In this document: positions 1-5,864 of the stretch, in pieces | Layout: every line of letters starts with the position of its first letter | How positions within the stretch are numbered: the first letter of the stretch is position 1 | From: Bifidobacteriaceae bacterium | Lineage (GTDB): Bacteria; Actinomycetota; Actinomycetes; Actinomycetales; WQXJ01 | Assembly: GCA_031268115.1 (NCBI GenBank) | Contig: JAIRXV010000422.1 | Span: 1-9,094, forward strand | Direction: 5' to 3' | Length of the DNA: 9,094 nt | The notes under the pieces: generated by a model | Told to the model about the DNA's origin: nothing | Databases searched by the model: none | What the model saw: the letters and a program-made list of their open reading frames with translations, nothing else | Position numbers and translations under genes: made by a program

Positions 1-2051
1 GGGACGAGCCAGGTGGACACGCCTACCTTGCTCAAGGCCGCACTTCGGGGCGAATACAGCTCGAATGGGAGACTGTCACGCCCCTGCTCTTGCCCCCCGA
101 CTACCAAGGTGCGGGCGACCGGATTCTGCCCGGCTCATCCATCAAGGGTGCCGTGCGGTCTTTGCACGAGACGCTCGCGGGGGGCTGCCTGAGGGTGTTC
201 GATGCTGAATTCGTGCCGGTGTACCGCCAGATGATGCGCGACGCCATCAAGACCAGCGCGAACGAGTCTGACCATTGGACGCTTGCCTGGGTGTGCCAAT
301 CTCAGGGCGTTTCGGGGATTCCAACGTTCCGTCCCGCGAAGCGTGTCGTCTGGGTGAGGGAGGCCTTCCTCCCGAAAGACGGCTACACACCGAAGACCGG
401 GGACCGGTTCAATATCCTCGGAGTACCTCAGGCCGGGGACGAACCTCAGGCCGGGGACGGCCCTGCGGCCCCGGATCTGCCTATTGGAGTGGAAAGTGCC
501 TTCGGGCGGGACTACCTCACCTCCGGGGAGGTCTTGCCCGATCCAAATGGCGATTGGTTCATCATGGTCAGCGATGCTTCTGCGCGCGATAAGAGCAAGG
601 GCTACTTCTATGCGTTCGGCGAGATAGGCGACCTCAAGCAAGAACCCGTCACTGTGGAGCCCGCCGTCTGGGCGGGCTACCTGGACCGGCTCGAAGGCAG
701 CGATGACCTCCGGACGGCCAACCAGGGAACGGGCGATTACCAGGAGGTCCGATTCAAGGGGAAGTCCATGGGTATGCGGCGAACCCTGAGTCGGGATCCC
801 GACAACACGCTCCTATGGGTAAGGGTTAAGGGGGAGGAAGAGAACCGACAGATCGCTTGTATTTCCGCCGCTGTGATCTGGAGAACGAAAGGTGAGAAGC
901 CAGCCGGGGATCGTGTCGGCGAATCCTTGAAGGCGTGCAGCGATCCCAGTCACCTGTGCCCCACCTGCCGGGTGTTCGGAATGGTCGACGCTACTGGCTC
1001 GTCCGGGATGGCCGAGCAGCGAGCGTACGCGTCCCATGTCCGCTTCCTCGCCGCGCGCAAGCACAGTGGCCAAGTCGAAGATCCCCGCTGGATGCGGCCG
1101 CTGCAGGCACCCAGGCCGGGGTTCGGGCCGTTCTACCTCGAAATCAAAGACGAAAACGGCGCGCCGAAGGCAAGCCCTGAAAGTGCCCGCGAACCGACCG
1201 GCCGCTGGGGTTCGGGGCACGACTCGACAAAACCGCGCCCTCTGCGTGGGCGAAAGTATTACTGGCACGCCGATCCGGAGCCGGACCGTAAGGACGCCAA
1301 CCGAAGGACCGGTCCGCTGGAGCAGGACCAGGCGGTGCCGAGGGCGTCAACGCGCTGGTGGTTCGACGGCCCCACAAAGATCTCGCGGGCCTTCGCTGGC
1401 GTCAATGAAGGAGGCGACAAATCGACTACGAGACAAGGCAGCACCTTCACCGGAACGTTGCGGTCCGAGGTCCTGTTCGAGGGGCTCACCGAGGTTGAGC
1501 TGGGCGGCCTCCTGGCCGCGCTGGTTCCGGCCCGCCTACTGGTGGGCGGTCCCGGCGATCAGCACGGCGAGCGGGGGATCGCGACCCATCTGGGTGGCGG
1601 TAAACCGTTGGGTCTGGGCAGCGTGAAGCCCAGGATCGTCGGCATTCAGGCCTGGGGTGCCGAACGCTACGCGATGCTGGACGATGCCGGAGGCGCGGGC
1701 GCCGAAAAGGCCCCCCCCACGTGGGAAGAAACCGCCTTGAATGCCGTGGCGGCGTTCAAGGGTGCCAACGAGGCCACCCTGGGGCACCAATGGTCCGTTT
1801 TGACGCATGTACTCGATCTAGCGAAAGTGGACCCGGATCTGGTTTGGTACCCGCCAGGACGCGACCGCTCGGCGAAGGGGACGGCATTCGCGCAATTCCT
1901 AAAGTCCTACGAGTTCTTCAAGGACGCGGATGGACACGCGGCCAACGTGGGAGGCAAGAAAGGCGCAAAGATCATCCCGTTGCCCGACCCGACTGAAGAC
2001 GACCAGCGACTCCCAATCTCTCCCCCGAAGACCGGAGAGGAGGAAACGTGA
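1..2051 (+). CDS. TIGR03986-family CRISPR-associated RAMP protein (5' partial)
   Basis: Probable crRNA-binding Cas7-like backbone subunit of a type III effector. The reading frame (first full codon at 3) is open to the window edge, and the residues before the TTG at 90 already contain RAMP sequence (GRIQLEWETVTPLLL), so the true start lies upstream and the TTG is not a start. Numbering from that TTG: the RAMP motif LPGSSIKGAVRS is at 13-24; a cysteine cluster C283, C290, C293 with CPTCRVFG is at 290-297; RGRKYYWH, a hallmark of TIGR03986 proteins, is at 386-393; LGGLLAALVP is at 471-480; and the C-terminal glycine-rich loop GGGKPLGLGSVK is at 502-513. Asp residues in the loop before PGSSIKG (PPDYQGAGD) are candidates for the RNA-cleaving aspartate of Cas7-type subunits; this is inference. 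A polar tail follows residue 600. The stop overlaps the next gene by 4 bp (GTGA). Family call is firm; its place in the complex is inferred. Confidence 0.92.
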   Translation, partial: DEPGGHAYLAQGRTSGRIQLEWETVTPLLLPPDYQGAGDRILPGSSIKGAVRSLHETLAGGCLRVFDAEFVPVYRQMMRDAIKTSANESDHWTLAWVCQSQGVSGIPTFRPAKRVVWVREAFLPKDGYTPKTGDRFNILGVPQAGDEPQAGDGPAAPDLPIGVESAFGRDYLTSGEVLPDPNGDWFIMVSDASARDKSKGYFYAFGEIGDLKQEPVTVEPAVWAGYLDRLEGSDDLRTANQGTGDYQEVRFKGKSMGMRRTLSRDPDNTLLWVRVKGEEENRQIACISAAVIWRTKGEKPAGDRVGESLKACSDPSHLCPTCRVFGMVDATGSSGMAEQRAYASHVRFLAARKHSGQVEDPRWMRPLQAPRPGFGPFYLEIKDENGAPKASPESAREPTGRWGSGHDSTKPRPLRGRKYYWHADPEPDRKDANRRTGPLEQDQAVPRASTRWWFDGPTKISRAFAGVNEGGDKSTTRQGSTFTGTLRSEVLFEGLTEVELGGLLAALVPARLLVGGPGDQHGERGIATHLGGGKPLGLGSVKPRIVGIQAWGAERYAMLDDAGGAGAEKAPPTWEETALNAVAAFKGANEATLGHQWSVLTHVLDLAKVDPDLVWYPPGRDRSAKGTAFAQFLKSYEFFKDADGHAANVGGKKGAKIIPLPDPTEDDQRLPISPPKTGEEET
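425..459 (+). repeat. Tandem 18-bp duplication inside the first RAMP gene
   Basis: A 17-bp unit beginning ACCTCAGGCC occurs identically at 425-441 and 443-459 with an 18-bp period. It keeps the frame and encodes PQAGDE followed by PQAGDG (residues 113-124 counted from the TTG at 90). The segment is Pro/Gly/Asp rich and followed by PAAPD, so it is probably a flexible surface loop in which a small in-frame duplication is tolerated. Confidence 0.8.
2038..2043 (+). promoter_or_regulatory. Ribosome binding site of cas10
   Basis: A perfect AGGAGG lies four bases before the GTG at 2048, inside the last codons of the preceding RAMP gene. It supports the GTG at 2048 over a second in-frame GTG at 2060, for which the only nearby purine run abuts the start codon. 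It allows reinitiation at the GTGA overlap as well as independent loading of ribosomes. Confidence 0.75.
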
Positions 2052-3646
2052 GTCAGGAGGTGAGCACCTATCTCGATGTGGGTGTGGTCCAGATCCAGCA
2101 CTACTTGACTCAGCCCCGCCACCTGCGCAGCCAAAGGGACCGTTCGGCGATGATCAAGGTCGCGACAAGCAGGTACCCCGAGGAGTACGCGGACCCTGAG
2201 CAGGCCCAAAGGGCCGGTTTGGCGCAAGACGGCGAATTCGATCCGATTGCCCAGGTTTGCGCCCACCTGAGCGAGGAGCGCTTTCCCGGATGGCGGCGCA
2301 ATGACGCGGCCGGAGATATAGACGGCGTGGTCAGCCTGGTCCGGCGCGAACCCGTCAATGGGGACGGTCCGCCCGCGCAAGCGGATAATCCGGATGAGGC
2401 CATGACCAAGACCATGACCCAGATCGCCAACATTGTGATCGCGCACCTTCGGCGTAAGCTCCCCCATGCGGAGTTTTCCGCCCGGTTCACCGGGCCGACT
2501 CACGCACTCTACGTCGAGGCCTACCCAACGATGAAGGAGCTCCAGGCCAGCGGACTGGCCTTCGGCAACGACTATCCCGCGCTGTTGACCTGCGATGAAT
2601 GTGGACGCACCCCGGTGACAGCCCAGTACGAGTTCCAGGAACCAACGGCCAGGACGGTGCGTCGCGTCTGCGAGGACTGCGGCTCGCGTGAGCGCCTTGG
2701 CCGCTTTGGGAAAGCCAACCCGAAGAACTCCGCGCAGGCCTCCCCGAGTTTGACGGTGGAGGAGTGGCTTCTGGAAGCAATCAACCAATGTCTTCGCTCT
2801 AAAATTCGCCCCGCGGAGCACTTCGCGGACCTCGCCAACGCCCAAAGTGGCCGCCGGGTCAACCATCTGGCCACGGTCTTCATCGACGGGGATGCCATGG
2901 GCGTTCGTTTCCAAGAGTTGACCGATCCAAAGCAGCGTGAGAAAGCGGTGGCTGGCTTGAGTGAGGTCGCGAAGAAAGCCCTGATTGGAGCCACAAAGGC
3001 GATTTGCAAAGCCAACGACGCCATCCTTCCGGTCATCCCGCATGTCTTGGGAGGGGACGATGCCGTCGCCACCGTGACCGCGACCGCCGCCTGGCCGTTT
3101 GTGCGCGAGTTCTTGAAGCTCTTCGAGGAAGAAGCGGGCGGCGTCCTTCCCGGTGCCACGGCGAGTGCCGCCATCGTCTTCGCCAAGCACACCACTCCGT
3201 TTGCGTTGCAGTTCGACCGGGCCGAGAGGGTGCTAAGGGCCACGAAGCGAGCTGGTGCGAGGCTCCGGTACGAGGCGCATTTGAAGAATCCTATAGCCTA
3301 CTCCTCTAAGGGCACCTCGTCCATTGGCTGGGCCGATTTCACGCGCGAATACATTGTCCCGACTGATCGATTCCACCCAACAATCCGCGATTTGAACCTT
3401 ATGGCCCCCAAGCTGGAGAAACTTGCCCAACAATTGACTGCGACTCGCCGCGAATCCTGGATTCGGCTGTTGGGCGAGCCGGATCGCGAAACGGTGCGCG
3501 ATCAGCTGTGTAGCGACGCTCGCCGATTCGACCTCAAGGAACTGGTGAGTCCGTACCTCAACCCCGATCCGGGGAGTGGGGGAGCGCTGCGGGACGGCCT
3601 TAGCGAATTGTTGGAGCATTTGGCGATGCTGAGGTGGTGGGCATGA
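2048..3646 (+). CDS. cas10: HD-less Cas10-family protein (type III signature subunit)
   Basis: Large subunit of a type III effector; the family makes cyclic oligoadenylates from ATP when target RNA is bound. The 532-aa product starts directly in a first palm (ferredoxin-like) domain: YLDVGVVQIQHYLTQPRHLRSQ at residues 8-29 aligns by eye with the Cmr2/Cas10 'VQ-fI..aR.lR' helix. A zinc ribbon follows (C182/C185 and C208/C211, CX2C-X22-CX2C). The second palm domain has VFIDGDAMG (D280, D282) and the cyclase motif GGDD at 335-338. IVFAKHTTPFALQFDRAERVLRATK at 376-400 matches the conserved Cas10 strand-helix before the C-terminal helical domain. No HD nuclease domain precedes palm 1, and the N-terminus is fixed by the GTG overlapping the previous stop, so this is absence, not truncation. 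III-D Cas10 proteins often lack HD. Cas10 assignment is very secure; cyclase activity is inferred from the intact motif. Confidence 0.94.
   Translation: MSQEVSTYLDVGVVQIQHYLTQPRHLRSQRDRSAMIKVATSRYPEEYADPEQAQRAGLAQDGEFDPIAQVCAHLSEERFPGWRRNDAAGDIDGVVSLVRREPVNGDGPPAQADNPDEAMTKTMTQIANIVIAHLRRKLPHAEFSARFTGPTHALYVEAYPTMKELQASGLAFGNDYPALLTCDECGRTPVTAQYEFQEPTARTVRRVCEDCGSRERLGRFGKANPKNSAQASPSLTVEEWLLEAINQCLRSKIRPAEHFADLANAQSGRRVNHLATVFIDGDAMGVRFQELTDPKQREKAVAGLSEVAKKALIGATKAICKANDAILPVIPHVLGGDDAVATVTATAAWPFVREFLKLFEEEAGGVLPGATASAAIVFAKHTTPFALQFDRAERVLRATKRAGARLRYEAHLKNPIAYSSKGTSSIGWADFTREYIVPTDRFHPTIRDLNLMAPKLEKLAQQLTATRRESWIRLLGEPDRETVRDQLCSDARRFDLKELVSPYLNPDPGSGGALRDGLSELLEHLAMLRWWA
3631..3637 (+). 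promoter_or_regulatory. Probable ribosome binding site of the small RAMP gene
   Basis: GAGGTGG lies five bases before the ATG at 3643. The in-frame GTG codons at 3634 and 3637 fall inside this purine run and have no Shine-Dalgarno of their own, so the ATG that overlaps the cas10 stop (ATGA) is preferred. Confidence 0.55.
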
Positions 3647-4269
3647 ATCCCAAAGAGTTGAGGTTCGAAGTGGAGTTCCTGACGCCCCACGCTGTCGCGC
3701 AACAGGCCGCCATCCCCGGAAGTGCCCTGAAGGGAATGATGTTGGATGCGGCCCGAGACCTCGGCCCCGACACCCAATGGAAGCTCCTTCGCGCGGTCTT
3801 CGGCGGGCACGAGCACGATATCGCCCGCGCCCCAGCGAACGACTATGAAGGCGATTCGTCGATTACCGCGGGCCCAACCCTCTCATCCCCATGGTCGTGG
3901 AGCGACATCGTTTGGCCCGGAGCCAAAACCCCCGTTAGGGAGCGGCGCTCTCGGATACGCATCGATGAGACCACCGGCACCGCATTAGACGGCGCCCTCG
4001 TGGCGGTCAACGAGTTCACGGCCAGCAAAGGCACGTTCACAATTGAGCAGATCGGCCCGATTCCGGGCCAGTTCAACCCTTTGGGGCTGTCGCTGGAGGA
4101 TCACGTGACGGTTCTTGAGGCGGCCGCGCGGACGATGACGGCTCTCGGCTCGGACCGTCGGCGCGGCCTTGGGTGGGTGGCAGTGGGCTTGGCGGGCGAT
4201 GCGCCTCCGCCAGCGGAGCTGGCGGAGGCGTTTCAGACCCTGCTAAAGCGGATAGGAGCAGTCCAGTGA
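3643..4269 (+). CDS. Small Cas7-like RAMP protein (208 aa)
   Basis: Probable single-domain backbone subunit of the same effector. Visible features: a first strand ELRFEVEFLTPHAV (5-18); the RAMP helix motif IPGSALKGMMLDAARDL (24-40); LRAVFGG (49-55); the Csm3/Cmr4-like segment RIDETTGTALDGALVAVNEF (106-125); and the glycine-rich loop LGSDRRRGLGWV (168-179). The loop between the first strand and IPGSALKG is only about five residues (AQQAA) with no aspartate. Active Cas7 subunits carry their catalytic Asp in that loop, so this copy may bind crRNA without cutting target RNA. It also lacks the CxxC-FG motif of its larger relatives. I chose the ATG at 3643 because it overlaps the cas10 stop and has a purine run upstream. 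The 3' end overlaps csx10 by 4 bp and contains a strong hairpin at 4202-4230. RAMP fold is well supported; the subfamily is not resolved. Confidence 0.82.
   Translation: MNPKELRFEVEFLTPHAVAQQAAIPGSALKGMMLDAARDLGPDTQWKLLRAVFGGHEHDIARAPANDYEGDSSITAGPTLSSPWSWSDIVWPGAKTPVRERRSRIRIDETTGTALDGALVAVNEFTASKGTFTIEQIGPIPGQFNPLGLSLEDHVTVLEAAARTMTALGSDRRRGLGWVAVGLAGDAPPPAELAEAFQTLLKRIGAVQ
4202..4230 (+). promoter_or_regulatory. Perfect 12-bp stem-loop before csx10 (possible attenuator or RNA processing site)
   Basis: CGCCTCCGCCAG at 4202-4213 is exactly complementary to CTGGCGGAGGCG at 4219-4230, with a 5-nt loop (CGGAG), followed by TTT. It lies within the coding end of the small RAMP gene (residues APPPAELAEA), about 35 bp before the csx10 start, and does not cover the csx10 Shine-Dalgarno at 4254-4258. 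A role in partial termination or transcript cleavage is inferred from shape and position only. The T-run is too short for a classical strong terminator. Confidence 0.5.
4254..4258 (+). promoter_or_regulatory. Ribosome binding site of csx10
   Basis: AGGAG is placed seven bases before the GTG at 4266, an ideal spacing. It supports this start over any upstream in-frame start: an alternative at 4173 would add a low-complexity Gly/Ser/Ala leader read out of frame from the previous gene. Confidence 0.72.
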
Positions 4270-5864
4270 ACACCCTCACGCTTAGGTTGACCGCGATGCA
4301 GCCGCTGTCGCTCGCAACCACCCGGGAGGTCGCGTTCTACCAGCGCACCGTGGACTACGTTTCCGGGTCGGTGGTCCGCGGAGCCATCGCGGCCGCCTGG
4401 ATCCGCGACTTTGGGCCGCCGAGCGGGAAACCCGAGTTCGCCCAGGTGTTTGAGGGCCGGGTCCGCTTCGAGGATGCGCTGCCCGTGGATTTCGCCGTCG
4501 TGCCCCAGTCGGTGGTCTTTTGCAAGTACTGCCCAACTGACGAGTGCGTTTGGTTCGAAGACCAGGCGTACGAGCCCAGACCTCATACCCACGGGGGCGG
4601 CAAAGGCGAAGTAGGTAGCTGTGCGGCCTGTTCGCAGAGACAGGGTCAAGCCAAACCCGCGCTGGCCGCGCAACACTGCCGCCATTGCGGCGGCCCGCTG
4701 GACCGAAGCAAGGGACAGCTGGTGGCGCCGCGCGTCGGTATGGGTGCGCCTGAGACGCTGCCTCAGGCCATTCAGGATCTGCGCGAGGTGCGTGTGCGCA
4801 CCGCGGTCGATCCGGATACCGGTTCAGCTCGCGAACGCGCGCTGTTCTCCCGAGAGGCGCTAGCGCCTCGGTTCGTCTTCGAGGGGCGGATCGCGGGACT
4901 TGAAACGCTGCCAGACGACGTTGGCGACCGTTTCCTTCGATGGTTGAAGTCGCTGCGGCAACTGCGCGTGGGTAAGGGCCGCTCCGTCGCGGGAAGAGTC
5001 GATATCGCACTTGAACCCGAACCTGAGCGTGTGCCCGAACCAGAGGAGCTTAGGCCGCGGCCCGAACCGGCAACCGGCAAGGCGACCCGAAGCGATGGCC
5101 GGCGCGTCCTAAGGCTGGTGTCGCACGCCATCGTCCTCGATGACTTTGGGCGGCCAACCATGGACCTGACCCCGGAATTGAAACGCCACGGCCTGGGCGA
5201 ACTCAAGCTTCTCGACCACTGGGCAAGACCGGTGACCGTTGGCGGATGGCATGCGGCCAGCGGTTTGCCCAAGCCGACAGAGCATGCTATCTGTGCAGGC
5301 AGCACGTTCATTCTGACCGTCCCGGCCGGGAGCGAGGAGAAGCTGGCGGCGCTGGCGGCCGAAGGTATAGGGCATCGCCGGCGCGAGGGATTCGGGCGAG
5401 TGCAAGTCGATCCGCCTGAGTGGTGGCCGTTGCCGGACTCCCAAACCCAGCCGCGAGTCGCCCAACCCGAAGCGGTCGATCGCGACAACCTTGCGGGCGT
5501 CCACGCGGCGGTGAAGGCCCTGCTCGACGCCATCGAAGGAGAAAGCGACGCGAAGCCCGATCAGACCGAAGCGGTCAACCGTGTTCGCGCTGTCCTGCGC
5601 GAGGTTGAGCGCGACCCGGCGGTTTTGGACGAGGCCCAACGAACGGCCGACGGCCTCGAAGAATGGCCCTCCGAATCGCGCTATTGGCGATCCCGGGGTA
5701 GCGCTGCGTGGGCCGCGTTGGCCGCGTTGGTTGAGCAACTCCGGGGCGAATCCAGCGAACCGCTGCCGCCCGACCGCGTTCGGCGCGCCGCCTCCGCGGC
5801 CATCAGGCGGTTGGAGAACCAGCGTTGCGGACCGCCGTCCAGCCCGGAAGGAGACGACCGATGA
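4266..5864 (+). CDS. csx10: Csx10-type double RAMP protein with zinc-binding cysteines and helical C-terminal extension
   Basis: Csx10 is the Cas5-like cap subunit of subtype III-D effectors, expected to hold the crRNA 5' handle. In this 532-aa product the first RAMP domain has LTLRLTAMQPLSLA (4-17), the helix motif VSGSVVRGAIAAAWI (32-46), RVRTAVDPDTGSARERALFSRE (176-197) and a glycine-rich loop RVGKGRSVAGRV (234-245). Three CxxC pairs (C86/C89 with C94 close by, C119/C122, C138/C141) lie inside it, as in Csx10 relatives. A PE/PR-rich linker (249-270) leads to the second domain: VLRLVSHAIVLDDFGRP (281-297), HAICAGSTFIL (340-350) and the loop IGHRRREGFGRVQV (368-381). Residues from about 400 to 522 form an Ala/Glu/Arg-rich, probably helical extension (including AVKALLDAIEG and AAWAALAALVEQL) beyond the usual Csx10 end; I cannot assign it to a family. 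GTG start overlaps the previous stop. Csx10 call is strong; handle binding is from family knowledge. Confidence 0.88.
   Translation: MNTLTLRLTAMQPLSLATTREVAFYQRTVDYVSGSVVRGAIAAAWIRDFGPPSGKPEFAQVFEGRVRFEDALPVDFAVVPQSVVFCKYCPTDECVWFEDQAYEPRPHTHGGGKGEVGSCAACSQRQGQAKPALAAQHCRHCGGPLDRSKGQLVAPRVGMGAPETLPQAIQDLREVRVRTAVDPDTGSARERALFSREALAPRFVFEGRIAGLETLPDDVGDRFLRWLKSLRQLRVGKGRSVAGRVDIALEPEPERVPEPEELRPRPEPATGKATRSDGRRVLRLVSHAIVLDDFGRPTMDLTPELKRHGLGELKLLDHWARPVTVGGWHAASGLPKPTEHAICAGSTFILTVPAGSEEKLAALAAEGIGHRRREGFGRVQVDPPEWWPLPDSQTQPRVAQPEAVDRDNLAGVHAAVKALLDAIEGESDAKPDQTEAVNRVRAVLREVERDPAVLDEAQRTADGLEEWPSESRYWRSRGSAAWAALAALVEQLRGESSEPLPPDRVRRAASAAIRRLENQRCGPPSSPEGDDR
5848..5853 (+). promoter_or_regulatory. 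Ribosome binding site of the Cas7-fusion gene
   Basis: AAGGAG stands seven bases before the ATG at 5861, which overlaps the csx10 stop as ATGA. This settles the start at 5861: an upstream in-frame start at 5825 would add twelve basic residues (MRTAVQPGRRRP) with no conserved content, and the in-frame ATG at 5870 would be too far from the site. Confidence 0.75.

Noticed and set aside
90..2051. TTG at 90 as the start of the first gene
   Set aside because: The frame is open to the window edge, and the residues before the TTG contain the first RAMP strand, so the gene begins upstream of the window.
1907..3190. 427-codon open frame on the minus strand across the cas10 gene
   Set aside because: It is antisense to cas10, whose palm and zinc motifs are unmistakable. 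Its translation has no recognisable domain, and long antisense frames are common in high-GC DNA.
4173..4265. Upstream extension of csx10
   Set aside because: It adds only low-complexity sequence overlapping the previous gene. The GTG at 4266 has an ideal Shine-Dalgarno and a stop-start overlap.
4854..4869. Perfect 16-bp palindrome (GAGGCGCTAGCGCCTC) inside csx10
   Set aside because: It is mid-gene, GC-rich and encodes normal RAMP sequence. A single palindrome of this size without a partner site or regulatory context is not enough to call an operator.
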